Assembly: GCA_903933765.1 (NCBI GenBank)
Contig: CAIZLI010000200.1
Location: 1 to 8,037 of the forward strand
DNA length: 8,037 bases
Source: an uncultured Bacteroidota bacterium
GTDB taxonomy: Bacteria; Bacteroidota; Bacteroidia; Chitinophagales; Chitinophagaceae
Reading direction: 5' to 3'
The position numbers and the translations under genes are program-made. Positions 1 to 6,669 of this stretch are shown in pieces; position 1 is the first letter of the stretch; each line of letters begins with the position of its first letter. Under the pieces are notes generated by a model. It was not told where the DNA came from. It was given only the letters and a program-made list of their open reading frames with translations, and made no database searches.

Positions 1-662
1 ACAATCGCATTATTGATATCGCCACCTTTTATTAAATCATGCTCTAAAAGCGTTTCTAATTCATGTAAAAAACAAAAAGTTCTACAAGGTGAAATTTCCG
101 ATTTAAAATCCTTGATTGTTTTTAGTGCTGCATGTTGCGTTCCTAATACAGGACTATTAAAATCTATCAATGTTGTGATTTGATAATCCAATGCAGGCAA
201 TGCCACCATCTCTACACGTTTGTCTTCGTCATAGTGAAAAATATTTTCATCAATGCTGTACCATGCTTTTGCAGCATCTTGTTCTAGTACACCCACTTTT
301 TCTATGGCTTCAATGAATGGAGCAGAGCTACCATCCATAATAGGAATTTCTGGTCCATTCAATTCAATCAAAAGATTGTCAATACCTAAACCAACTAAAG
401 CAGCAAGGATATGTTCTACCGTGCTCACTTTGGCATCACCCACTTGTAAAGTTGTTCCACGACTCGTATCAGTCACTAAATCACAATCCGCTTTGATCAC
501 CGGTTGGTTTGGTAAATCCACCCTTTGGAACTGTATACCAAAGCCCGGGTTTGCAGGATGCAAAGTCATATCTACTAAAATGCCAGTATGTAATCCGGTC
601 CCACTGATACTAATACTTTTACATAAGGTATGTTGTTTATCCGGATTGAAATGTTGATCCAT
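1..662 (-). CDS. lpxC: LpxC, UDP-3-O-acyl-N-acetylglucosamine deacetylase (N-terminal part, cut by window edge)
   Basis: This is the zinc deacetylase that performs the committed step of lipid A synthesis in the cytoplasm. Reading leftward from ATG at 660-662, about 220 codons are open to the window edge. Family signatures are the N-terminal SGTGLHTG (residues 20-27), the catalytic Glu-zinc His pair in TVEH (E83, H84), GLGIDN just after it, GPEIPIMDGSSAPF (about 103-116) and CRTFCF (about 183-188). The second zinc motif (HKxxD in the family) would lie beyond position 1, so it cannot be checked. In Bacteroidota LpxC is commonly fused to FabZ (hydroxyacyl-ACP dehydratase). That fusion is expected here but not visible. 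It lies 60 bases downstream of lpxD on the same strand and is probably co-transcribed with it. The start gives MDQHFNPDKQHTL, a normal family N-terminus. Confidence 0.95.
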   Translation of the reverse strand, partial: MDQHFNPDKQHTLCKSISISGTGLHTGILVDMTLHPANPGFGIQFQRVDLPNQPVIKADCDLVTDTSRGTTLQVGDAKVSTVEHILAALVGLGIDNLLIELNGPEIPIMDGSSAPFIEAIEKVGVLEQDAAKAWYSIDENIFHYDEDKRVEMVALPALDYQITTLIDFNSPVLGTQHAALKTIKDFKSEISPCRTFCFLHELETLLEHDLIKGGDINNAI

Positions 663-706
663 GTGTAACGAGTTTAGAATAGCTTATTTAAAAGCTTGAT
701 TTTAAG

Positions 707-714
707 CAAAAATA
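707..714 (-). promoter_or_regulatory. Possible internal promoter (-7 element) ahead of lpxC
   Basis: On the minus strand the lpxD-lpxC gap contains TATTTTTG, which fits the Bacteroidota -7 consensus TAnnTTTG and lies 45 bases before the lpxC start. No convincing -33 TTTG is present upstream, and such an AT-rich octamer arises by chance several times in a window of this size. Treat it as a weak candidate for extra lpxC expression inside the operon. Confidence 0.2.
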
Positions 715-722
715 CGGCTGAT

Positions 723-1769
723 TTAGGCTTTTTTAGACAGTTGTTGTACTAATATTTCGAGTTCTTGGACTCTTTTTTCCAATTCTGGGAGATTTTTGAC
801 ATAAACCTGGTTTCTTAAGCTTTGTTTTTGCTCAATTGCTGGGTAGCCCGCAAGGGTCATATTTGCAGTTGTAAATGTTTTTGTTACACCAGCACCTCCT
901 GCAATTTTTATCCCATCTGCAATAGTAAGATGACCAGCAAAACCTGCCTGTCCTCCGACCATCACATTTTTTCCAATTTTTGTACTTCCACTCACACCAA
1001 CTTGAGCAGCGATGACCGAATTGGAACCAATTTCTACATTATGTGCAATCTGAATTTGGTTGTCTAATTTAACACCTTTGCGAATGATGGTTGATCCAAT
1101 GGTCGCTCTGTCGATGGTTGTGTTGGCACCAATCTCAACATCATCTTCAATTATGACGTTGCCAAGTTGTGGTACTTTTTGAAAACTACCATCTTCTTTA
1201 GGTGCAAATCCAAATCCATCACTTCCAATAATAGTTCCACTATGTATGGTGACATGGTTGCCAATCACACAATCTGCATAAATCACTACACCCGGGTGGA
1301 TGGTGACATGGTTGCCAATACTAACATTTTCTCCAATCACTACATTAGGAAATATTTTTACATGGTCACCAAGTGTAGCACCTTCGTTGATATAAGCGAA
1401 AGCTGCAATAAAATGGTTTGCACCAATCTTAGCGCTTGGTGCTATAAAGGAAGGCGTTTGAATGCCCACAAGTTGTTGTGTTTTTAGTTCTTGGTATTTT
1501 GTAAGCAAAGTTGCAAATGCGGCATAGGCATCTGGCACTCTAATTAATGTTGCTTTAATTTTTTCTTTCAATTGTTGTTGCGCACCAATGATGATAATCG
1601 AAGCAGCCGTTGTGTATAAAAACGCTTCGTATTTAGGGTTGGCTAAAAAAGAGATTTGGCCAGCAGTGGCTTCCTCAATTTTACCAAAATTATGAACAGT
1701 CACAGATGCGTCACCTTCTACTTGACCTTGAATCATCATTGCAATCTGTTGGGCACTAAATTCTAACAT
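723..1769 (-). CDS. lpxD: LpxD, UDP-3-O-(3-hydroxyacyl)glucosamine N-acyltransferase
   Basis: This enzyme transfers a 3-hydroxyacyl chain from acyl-ACP to the 2-amino group of UDP-3-O-acylglucosamine, the step after LpxC in lipid A synthesis. The 348-residue protein has the usual family length. Residues 1-100 form the N-terminal uridine-binding domain ([10 protein letters not shown] at about 38-47). Residues 105-300 are a left-handed beta-helix of hexapeptide repeats (for example [18 protein letters not shown]). The expected catalytic histidine is H243 in IAHNV, and a second conserved histidine is H280 in FAGHL. The GSDGFGF motif (about 183-189) is typical. The last 25 residues form a short coiled-coil-like helix, consistent with the trimeric family structure. 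The gene follows the HD-hydrolase gene by 28 bases and precedes lpxC by 60 bases, all on the same strand. Confidence 0.97.
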   Translation of the reverse strand: MLEFSAQQIAMMIQGQVEGDASVTVHNFGKIEEATAGQISFLANPKYEAFLYTTAASIIIIGAQQQLKEKIKATLIRVPDAYAAFATLLTKYQELKTQQLVGIQTPSFIAPSAKIGANHFIAAFAYINEGATLGDHVKIFPNVVIGENVSIGNHVTIHPGVVIYADCVIGNHVTIHSGTIIGSDGFGFAPKEDGSFQKVPQLGNVIIEDDVEIGANTTIDRATIGSTIIRKGVKLDNQIQIAHNVEIGSNSVIAAQVGVSGSTKIGKNVMVGGQAGFAGHLTIADGIKIAGGAGVTKTFTTANMTLAGYPAIEQKQSLRNQVYVKNLPELEKRVQELEILVQQLSKKA

Positions 1770-1797
1770 ACCTTGCGTTATTTATTTGAATTGGGGG

Positions 1798-3027
1798 TTA
1801 TTCGTTCAATGAACAAATGTAAAATTTTTTAACTGGGGTAGAAAGACTTTCGACAATTAATGCGTTCTGTACCTCCGAAATAGTTGAAATTCCTCCCTTT
1901 TTTAGCAAAATATGGATATTCTCACTGTCATTCTTGTATAAAGTATTGCTAGTTGCGCCTTTAAAACATAGGAAAGCAGCATCGGCATCATCCACATTGA
2001 ACCTAGCTTTTGTTGCTGCTAAAGCTTGACTTAATGCAGTATCAGTGATGGGTTCAGATTGCAATTGACACTTGTAGATTTTTCTATTTAATAATCGATT
2101 GCATAATAAAGATAAAATAGGATCTGAATGAGATTGCCATTTCTTAATAGCAAACATAATATCTGTATCATCTAAATTACAATAGGCAGTTAAATCAATT
2201 GCTTCAATGGAAGTAAATTCAATGGATAAGAAATAATCTAAAATGCCACCTGTTGCAATGGAAGGGTCTTTTGCTTTTGCCAATTGTTTTGCTCTTTGGA
2301 TAATTTTAACCAACATATTTTCGGCAGCTATGACTGTTTTATGACGGTACACTTGCCAATACATTAACATTCTAGAGACTAAAAATTTCTCTACACTATT
2401 GACGCCTTTTTCTTCGACCAATAAAATATTGTCCTTCACATTCAGCATATTTAAAATGCGCTCATATCCAACCACGCCTTCACTTACACCTGTGAAGAAA
2501 CTATCTCTTGACAAGTAATCTAATCTGTCTACATCTAGCTGTCCGCTGATGAGTTGATGTAAAAATGTTTTTGGATATTGATTGGTGAAAATCTGAATAG
2601 CCATGGTTAACTGACCATTCAATGCAGGGTTGGGATCTGCATTTAATTGATTCATGATCATTAAAGAAAGCGCCTCGTGGTGCACCCCTTTTAACAATAC
2701 ATTTTCCAATGCATGTGAATAGGGGCCATGGCCAATATCGTGCATCAAAATGGCTGCTTTTGCTGCTTGCGCTTCTGCTGCGGTAATCTCCACACCCTTG
2801 TCTCTAAGTTCATTGATGGCAATACACATCAAATGATAAGCACCAAGAGAGTGGTGCAGTCTTGTATGCACGGCGCCAGGATAGACAAGTTGTGCTAAAG
2901 CCATTTGTTGTATCCTTCTTAATCTTTGAAAAGAAGCATGGTTAAAAATGGCAAATATCAACGGGTCGTTGATGGTAATAAATCCATGTACTGGATCATT
3001 GATCATTTTTCGAGTCAAAAATTCCAT
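1798..3027 (-). CDS. HD-domain phosphohydrolase (COG1078 / YwfO-like, dNTPase-related)
   Basis: This is a 409-residue HD-superfamily metal-dependent phosphohydrolase of the group containing B. subtilis YwfO and Enterococcus EF1143, some of which hydrolyse dNTPs. Visible signatures are the N-terminal INDPVHGFI (9-17), FQRLRRI (33-39), LVYPGAVHTRLHHSLGAYH (47-65), the HD motif MHDIGHGPYSH (95-105) and QLDVDRLDYLSRD (163-175). Likely metal ligands are H59, H96, D97 and D167; this assignment is by family analogy. No signal peptide or membrane segment is seen. The substrate is unknown. It is first in the unit with lpxD and lpxC, an order I recall as common in Bacteroidota, but a role in lipid A synthesis is not shown. 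The start at 3025-3027 gives MEFLTRKMINDP. An in-frame ATG at residue 8 (3004-3006) also fits the family N-terminus and cannot be excluded. Confidence 0.92.
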   Translation of the reverse strand: MEFLTRKMINDPVHGFITINDPLIFAIFNHASFQRLRRIQQMALAQLVYPGAVHTRLHHSLGAYHLMCIAINELRDKGVEITAAEAQAAKAAILMHDIGHGPYSHALENVLLKGVHHEALSLMIMNQLNADPNPALNGQLTMAIQIFTNQYPKTFLHQLISGQLDVDRLDYLSRDSFFTGVSEGVVGYERILNMLNVKDNILLVEEKGVNSVEKFLVSRMLMYWQVYRHKTVIAAENMLVKIIQRAKQLAKAKDPSIATGGILDYFLSIEFTSIEAIDLTAYCNLDDTDIMFAIKKWQSHSDPILSLLCNRLLNRKIYKCQLQSEPITDTALSQALAATKARFNVDDADAAFLCFKGATSNTLYKNDSENIHILLKKGGISTISEVQNALIVESLSTPVKKFYICSLNE

Positions 3028-3043
3028 AGGCTAAATGTGTTGA

Positions 3044-3051
3044 CAAAGGTA
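3044..3051 (-). promoter_or_regulatory. Candidate -7 promoter element for the HD-hydrolase / lpxD / lpxC unit
   Basis: The minus strand reads TACCTTTG, a full match to the Bacteroidota -7 consensus TAnnTTTG, 16 bases before the ATG at 3027. Transcription would start about 5-7 bases downstream, leaving a leader of roughly 10 bases, or about 30 if translation begins at residue 8. I see no clear TTTG at the -33 distance, so the call rests on one element and its position. Confidence 0.4.
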
Positions 3052-3104
3052 CGAAATGTGAATAACTCCTGCGTTTTATTTAAATGGCTACTGATCCAAA
3101 AAAC

Positions 3105-3112
3105 TATCTTTG
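3105..3112 (+). promoter_or_regulatory. Candidate -7 promoter element for the small hypothetical gene and MBL-fold gene
   Basis: TATCTTTG fully matches TAnnTTTG and lies 47 bases before the ATG at 3160. An imperfect upstream element, TTTA at 3079-3082, sits 22 bases before it, slightly long for the usual -33/-7 spacing. The position, in a 132-base divergent gap and opposite a second match on the other strand, is what makes it credible. The leader would be about 40 bases. Confidence 0.4.
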
Positions 3113-3159
3113 TTCCACAGCTAAATGAAGTAAAACCCTACTTAAAACTGCCCAATTTT

Positions 3160-3432
3160 ATGAAAATCACACAAGGCACTTTAGATAAATTAGAAGATAT
3201 TTTAGGTGAATCTGAATATGTAGTTCGCTATGAGCGTGGTAATTTCCAGAGCGGCTGGTGTTTACTTGAATTCAAAAAAATTGTGGTTTTGAACAAGTTT
3301 TTAAATTTGGAAGCAAGAATCAATACTTTACTTGAATTGATTCCCCAATTAACAATCGACTTTGATAAATTGACGCTTGATTCTCAAAAATTATATGAGG
3401 AAGTGAAGCGCATTTCATTGACAGAAGCATAA
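3160..3432 (+). CDS. Small conserved-type hypothetical protein (90 aa)
   Basis: I do not recognise a named family with a known function. It resembles short uncharacterised proteins that recur in Bacteroidota next to housekeeping genes. The 90 residues hold an N-terminal helix (TLDKLEDIL, 7-15), a compact beta-rich centre (YVVRYERGNFQSGWCLLEFKKIVVLNKF, 20-47; single Cys at 34) and two predicted C-terminal helices. No signal peptide, membrane segment or catalytic motif is visible, so it is probably a soluble cytoplasmic protein. The open frame extends upstream to 2926, but that part lies antisense to the HD-hydrolase gene and crosses the candidate promoter. The ATG at 3160, which gives MKITQGTLDKLE, is therefore the sensible start. 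The stop at 3430-3432 is 18 bases before the MBL-fold gene in the same frame, which suggests co-transcription. Confidence 0.8.
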   Translation: MKITQGTLDKLEDILGESEYVVRYERGNFQSGWCLLEFKKIVVLNKFLNLEARINTLLELIPQLTIDFDKLTLDSQKLYEEVKRISLTEA

Positions 3433-3450
3433 ATTTTAATCCAACAAGTC

Positions 3451-4218
3451 TTGTTACGTATCACCATTCTTGGATCAGGCACCAGCACTGGGGTTCCCCT
3501 TATTGGATGCATTTGTCCTGTATGTACTTCGGATGATCCCAGAGACAATCGATTAAGAACTAGCATTAAAATTGAATCTGAGACCACCTGCATCATCATC
3601 GATACAACACCAGATTTCAGGTATCAAATGCTACGTACAAAAACAACGCATATTGACGCTGTTGTCTTCACCCATCCACATAGAGACCATTATGCTGGAC
3701 TAGATGATATCAGACCATTTAATTTCTTCTCGGGTAAGTCAATGCCTATTTACGCAAATGCAATTACACAGGTCGCTATTCAGCGTGATTTTTATTATGC
3801 ATTTGAAGCCAATAAGGATGCAGGACTACCAGAAATGCAATTGCACACCATTGATCATGAAACGACTTTTAAGATCGGGGACATCCAATTGACACCAATA
3901 CAAGTGATGCATCGCGAGATGCCTGTACTTGGTTTTAGAATTGGAGACTTTACTTATATCACGGATGCAAATTATATTTCTGAGGAAGCGATTGAGCAAA
4001 TAAAAGGATCAAAAGTACTTATATTAAATGCATTACGTCCACAGTCGCATCCAACACATTTCACCTTATCAGAAGCCATTGCAATGGCACAGTCTCTAAA
4101 TATTCCTCAAACTTATTTCACGCATTTTAGCCATCAGATTGGTTTACACGCAAAGGTGGATCCAAGCTTACCAAAAGGGATCGGGATGGCATATGACGGG
4201 ATGGTGATCACGCTATAG
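3451..4218 (+). CDS. PhnP-like metallo-beta-lactamase-fold hydrolase (TTG start)
   Basis: This is a 255-residue MBL-fold metal-dependent hydrolase of the PhnP group (COG1235); members act on phosphodiester-type substrates such as cyclic nucleotides or cyclic ribose phosphates. The substrate here is unknown. The N-terminus ITILGSGTSTGVP is followed by a cysteine cluster (C20, C22, C25 in GCICPVC), resembling the structural zinc site of PhnP, then DPRDNRLRTS. The two-metal catalytic motif is HPHRDH (H75, H77, D79, H80). Further likely ligands are H154, D172 in YITDAN, and the C-terminal THFSHQIG (H225, H228). Translation probably begins at TTG (3451): the family starts directly before this beta strand, and no ATG or GTG lies between it and the in-frame stop at 3430-3432. 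No Shine-Dalgarno-like site is present. It probably shares a transcript with the 90-residue gene. Confidence 0.9.
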   Translation: MLRITILGSGTSTGVPLIGCICPVCTSDDPRDNRLRTSIKIESETTCIIIDTTPDFRYQMLRTKTTHIDAVVFTHPHRDHYAGLDDIRPFNFFSGKSMPIYANAITQVAIQRDFYYAFEANKDAGLPEMQLHTIDHETTFKIGDIQLTPIQVMHREMPVLGFRIGDFTYITDANYISEEAIEQIKGSKVLILNALRPQSHPTHFTLSEAIAMAQSLNIPQTYFTHFSHQIGLHAKVDPSLPKGIGMAYDGMVITL

Positions 4219-4241
4219 AAAATCCAAGTATTTATACGCAA

Positions 4242-4263
4242 ATTTTGTATGCCTATACAAAAT
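4242..4263. repeat. Perfect 9-bp inverted repeat (possible operator or weak terminator)
   Basis: ATTTTGTAT (4242-4250) and ATACAAAAT (4255-4263) are exact reverse complements separated by GCCT. The repeat begins 24 bases after the MBL-fold gene and ends 19 bases before the helix-hairpin-helix gene. Its right edge shares one base with a candidate -7 element. No uninterrupted T-run follows on the plus strand (AGGTTTGTAAAA), and the stem is almost all A-T, so it is a poor intrinsic terminator. A protein-binding dyad is equally possible. Confidence 0.55.
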
Positions 4264-4270
4264 AGGTTTG
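4263..4270 (+). promoter_or_regulatory. Candidate -7 promoter element for the helix-hairpin-helix gene
   Basis: TAGGTTTG matches TAnnTTTG 12 bases before the ATG at 4283. A TTTG at 4244-4247 could serve as the -33 element but the 15-base spacing is short. If used, the mRNA would have a leader of only about 5-8 bases. The upstream inverted repeat would cover the spacer between the two elements. Confidence 0.3.
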
Positions 4271-4282
4271 TAAAAAATAGCC

Positions 4283-5104
4283 ATGCAATTTGATTGGAAA
4301 TCCTATTTCATTTTTACATCAAAAGAGCAAAAAGGGATTATCGTCCTTGGTTGTATTTTGTCTTTAAGTCTATTGTTACATTATTTATTGCCAGCTACAA
4401 GTTCGAATGCGGATCGTTTTTCAAATACTAAAAACAAACCTAAGGCCCTTTTTTATTTTGATCCAAATTTGTTGGATAGTCTTCAGGGATTCCAACTGGG
4501 ATTGTCCAGAAAACAAATGACCACACTTTATCATTATCGTGAGAAAGGAGGAAGGTTTAACAAAAAAGAAGACCTATTAAAATGGTATGGCTTGTCTGAG
4601 AGGCAAGCAAACAGTTTGCTACCATGGGTTCGAATTCAAACAATGGATGCTGCCAATTACAACAAACAAAATAGGCTTGCATCATGGGGCAAGCATGCGT
4701 CCGAGAAAATTGATATCAATAATACCAATGCATCGCGGTGGATTCAAATTACTGGTTTGCCAGCCTATAAAGTCAACCGGATTTTAAGATATCAAAAATG
4801 GACAGGCGGATTTACCAGTATACAAGGATTAAAGAAGGTATATGGTATTACTGCTTTTGATTTTGAGATGATCCGTCCTTATCTCAAGTATCAACCCAAT
4901 AGATCCAAAAAGATGGCCTATCAAACCATGCGCTTTGAGGATTGGATGGCACTAGGGATATTTGATGAAAGGGCAGTTTGGACCATCTTAAAGCTTAGAA
5001 AAGAAAAGCAGGGTAGGTTGACCTGGTCAGAAATGGTGATTCAGTTTGACCTCACAGAATCAGAAGCGATGGTCTTAAAACAAAAAACCAATCTGAGTCA
5101 TTGA
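4283..5104 (+). CDS. Membrane-anchored helix-hairpin-helix (ComEA-like) protein
   Basis: This is a 273-residue protein with a short cytoplasmic-type N-terminus (MQFDWKSYFIFTSKEQK), one hydrophobic segment (about 18-36, GIIVLGCILSLSLLLHYLL) and a soluble remainder with ComEA-like helix-hairpin-helix units. Unit 1 spans about 58-118 (FDPNLLDSLQGFQLGLSRKQ ... DLLKWYGLS). Unit 2, the best match, spans about 142-203 (KIDINNTNASRWIQITGLP ... GLKKVYGIT). A degenerate third spans about 214-271. Such domains bind the DNA backbone without sequence specificity, and in ComEA they capture DNA outside the cytoplasmic membrane. A Lys near the membrane segment plus a basic, extracytoplasmic-looking tail fits an anchored DNA-binding role, but a part in competence is only inference. 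No com genes are adjacent. Unit 1 lacks the Gly-x-Gly hairpin of true ComEA, so the DNA-binding ability is uncertain. Confidence 0.85.
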   Translation: MQFDWKSYFIFTSKEQKGIIVLGCILSLSLLLHYLLPATSSNADRFSNTKNKPKALFYFDPNLLDSLQGFQLGLSRKQMTTLYHYREKGGRFNKKEDLLKWYGLSERQANSLLPWVRIQTMDAANYNKQNRLASWGKHASEKIDINNTNASRWIQITGLPAYKVNRILRYQKWTGGFTSIQGLKKVYGITAFDFEMIRPYLKYQPNRSKKMAYQTMRFEDWMALGIFDERAVWTILKLRKEKQGRLTWSEMVIQFDLTESEAMVLKQKTNLSH

Positions 5105-5169
5105 CCCGTGATTGAGATGAAATTGATCAACAATTAAATCACAACACTCAGATTGATTGACTCAGATTG
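5089..5169. repeat. Nested inverted repeats at the 3' end of the helix-hairpin-helix gene
   Basis: CAATCTGAGTCA (5089-5100, the last sense codons of the gene) is the exact reverse complement of TGACTCAGATTG (5158-5169). Inside it, GTGATT (5108-5113) pairs with AATCAC (5137-5142), and AATTG (5121-5125) with CAATT (5131-5135). Together these could fold as a branched or elongated 3' stem in the mRNA. A second register, CAATCTGAGT with ACTCAGATTG (5146-5155), is also possible. No T-run follows, so a classical intrinsic terminator is not supported. Confidence 0.5.
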
Positions 5170-5210
5170 ATTAAAAGAGATTGATTTATTTAGATTAATT
5201 CAGATTGGTT
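5149..5210. repeat. Degenerate 14-bp-period tandem repeat, core CAGATTGATT
   Basis: Decamers CAGATTGATT (5149 and 5163), GAGATTGATT (5177) and TAGATTAATT (5191) start exactly 14 bases apart. A fifth copy, CAGATTGGTT, follows at 5201 after 10 bases. Extended to the left, the first two copies share ACTCAGATTGATT. The array fills the gap between two convergent transcription units and encodes no protein I can support. The inverted copy at 5089-5100 is part of the preceding gene. Confidence 0.65.
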
Positions 5211-5224
5211 CAATGACGAACCAA
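5205..5224. terminator. 7-bp hairpin between convergent units, possible transcription end
   Basis: TTGGTTC (5205-5211) and GAACCAA (5218-5224) are exact reverse complements around a 6-base loop. It lies about 100 bases after the helix-hairpin-helix stop and 16 bases after the small-gene stop on the other strand. Neither side has a clean T-run, so its use as a terminator is only suggested by position between two converging units. Confidence 0.35.
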
Positions 5225-5239
5225 AATGGTTAGTCAAAC

Positions 5240-5386
5240 TTATTTGTGCTTGAAAATTTGATTTACAGCACCACCCAACATTGGGAATTTTTCTTTCACA
5301 AAAGCTGCAATAGTTTCGATTGATTGCTTTGCTTGTTCTGGTGTAACACCTGCTTCTTTAACTAAACGGTCAATTAATTCTTGCAT
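5240..5386 (-). CDS. 48-residue small protein downstream of clpX
   Basis: Reading leftward from ATG at 5384-5386 to TAA at 5240-5242, this frame encodes 48 residues starting MQELIDRLVKEAGV. The pattern is two short amphipathic helices: residues 1-11, then TPEQAKQSIETIAAFVKEKF (15-34). A Pro-Met-Leu-Gly-Gly turn (35-39) and a short basic tail ending IFKHK follow. The arrangement 'helix, G-x-T-x-E-Q-A, helix, P' is seen in several small uncharacterised bacterial helical proteins, and I recall similar ones in Chitinophagaceae; no function is known to me. No signal peptide, cysteine or membrane segment is present. It starts 29 bases after the clpX stop on the same strand, so it is probably the last gene of the clpP-clpP-clpX unit. 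Lysine-rich codon use and a protein-like amino-acid pattern favour a real gene over a chance frame. Confidence 0.75.
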   Translation of the reverse strand: MQELIDRLVKEAGVTPEQAKQSIETIAAFVKEKFPMLGGAVNQIFKHK

Positions 5387-5415
5387 AATTTTATTTTTAA
5401 AGTGATTTTTTTTGT

Positions 5416-6651
5416 TTAAGCCACTTTTAAAGCGCTTATTTTACTTTTATCAAACATGTTTTTTGCATAAGTTAAAGTCAGATGAAACTCTTTGGTATCC
5501 GTACCCGGAAGTTCAAACATCGCTTGAGTGAACAAGCTCTCGCAGATACTTCTTAATCCTCTAGCACCTAATTTATATTCCATTGCCTTAGCGGTGATGA
5601 AATCATATACTTCTGGATCAATCTTTAACTTGATATTTTCTATTGCAAATAATTGCGTGTATTGCTTAATCAAAGCATTCTTTGGTTCTGTCAAAATGCT
5701 TCTTAATGTCGCTGCATCCAATGGTTCTAAATGGGTTACTATCGGTAAGCGTCCTAGCATCTCTGGAATTAAACCAAAAGTTTTAATGTCCTGTGCATTG
5801 ACAAAGCGCAATAAATTTTTGCGTTGTAATTCTTGTTCGTCTTTGTTTACACTAAATCCAATCGCATTGGTATTGATTCTTCTTGCAATGATTTTATCAA
5901 TGCCATCAAATGCGCCACCACAAATGAATAAAATATTTTTTGTATCTACTTTGATCATTTTTTGGTCTGGATGCTTTCTTCCGCCCTGTGGTGGTACCAG
6001 TACTTCGGTGCCCTCAAGCATTTTTAATAAACCTTGTTGCACTCCTTCGCCACTTACATCACGAGTAATGGAAGCGTTATCGCTTTTGCGTGCTATTTTG
6101 TCAATCTCATCTATATACACAATACCTCTTTGCGCTGCTTCTACATCATAGTCGCAGTTTTGTAATAGACGGGTTAACATGCTCTCTACATCTTCTCCAA
6201 CATAGCCAGCTTCTGTAAAGACAGTGGCATCCACAATAGCGAATGGCACATTTAAAAGCTTGGCAATTGTTTTTGCAAGTAATGTTTTACCTGTACCTGT
6301 TTCACCAATCATGATCACATTGCTCTTTTCTATTTCTACATCATCTTTGATGGTGCTAGGTAGGTTGATGCGTTTAAAGTGATTGTATACTGCCACACAT
6401 AGTATTTTCTTTGCTTCATCTTGGCCAATGATGTATTGGTCCATGAATTTTTTGATGGCAATAGGCTTTTGTACTTTTAGGGTACCCGCTTTGCCAGCTT
6501 CCTTTTTTTGATGAAATTCTTTATTGACAACTTCATGAGCGTGCTCAATACAGTGCTCGCAAATATGACCTTCCTGTCCAGCAATTAGGATTTTTACCTC
6601 CGCTCTGCTTCGGCCACAAAAAGAACATTGTATATTTTCTGTTTTACTCAT
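5416..6651 (-). CDS. clpX: ClpX, ATP-dependent unfoldase subunit of the Clp protease
   Basis: ClpX is a hexameric AAA+ unfoldase that recognises tagged substrates and threads them into ClpP in the cytoplasm. The 411-residue protein has the usual family length. Residues 9-34 are the zinc-binding dimerisation domain (C9, C12, C31, C34). The AAA+ core shows Walker A GETGTGKT (116-123), pore loop GYVG (149-152), Walker B IVYIDEID (177-184), the RKH loop (225-227) and sensor-2 GARGLR (362-367). The ClpP-docking loop is conserved as IGF (264-266), so docking to ClpP is expected. Nothing is missing or fused. The gene follows the second clpP by 18 bases and probably shares its transcript. The start at 6649-6651 places the zinc finger at the normal distance from the N-terminus. 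Confidence 0.98.
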   Translation of the reverse strand: MSKTENIQCSFCGRSRAEVKILIAGQEGHICEHCIEHAHEVVNKEFHQKKEAGKAGTLKVQKPIAIKKFMDQYIIGQDEAKKILCVAVYNHFKRINLPSTIKDDVEIEKSNVIMIGETGTGKTLLAKTIAKLLNVPFAIVDATVFTEAGYVGEDVESMLTRLLQNCDYDVEAAQRGIVYIDEIDKIARKSDNASITRDVSGEGVQQGLLKMLEGTEVLVPPQGGRKHPDQKMIKVDTKNILFICGGAFDGIDKIIARRINTNAIGFSVNKDEQELQRKNLLRFVNAQDIKTFGLIPEMLGRLPIVTHLEPLDAATLRSILTEPKNALIKQYTQLFAIENIKLKIDPEVYDFITAKAMEYKLGARGLRSICESLFTQAMFELPGTDTKEFHLTLTYAKNMFDKSKISALKVA

Positions 6652-6669
6652 TTTAATTGTTCTAATTTT

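Noticed and set aside
253..657. Open frame on the plus strand at the left end
   Set aside because: It is antisense to the clear LpxC reading frame, which carries all the family motifs.
667..706. AAGCTT-containing short inverted repeats in the lpxD-lpxC gap
   Set aside because: The stems are only 4-5 bp, compete with one another and have no T-run, so a terminator or attenuator is not supported.
3040..3045. TTGACA on the plus strand resembling a sigma-70 -35 box
   Set aside because: No matching -10 box lies at the right distance, and Bacteroidota primary sigma factors do not use this element.
2926..3159. A 78-codon upstream extension of the 90-residue hypothetical gene
   Set aside because: It overlaps the HD-hydrolase N-terminus in antisense, crosses the candidate plus-strand promoter and looks non-protein-like; the ATG at 3160 fits better.
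5149..5210. The repeat array as a CRISPR
   Set aside because: The period is 14 bases with degenerate units and no spacers of the normal length, and there are no cas genes.
5528..6151. A 207-codon open frame on the plus strand
   Set aside because: It lies fully antisense to clpX, has a low-complexity Ser/Leu/Asn-rich translation with no family features, and is explained by the codon pattern of clpX.
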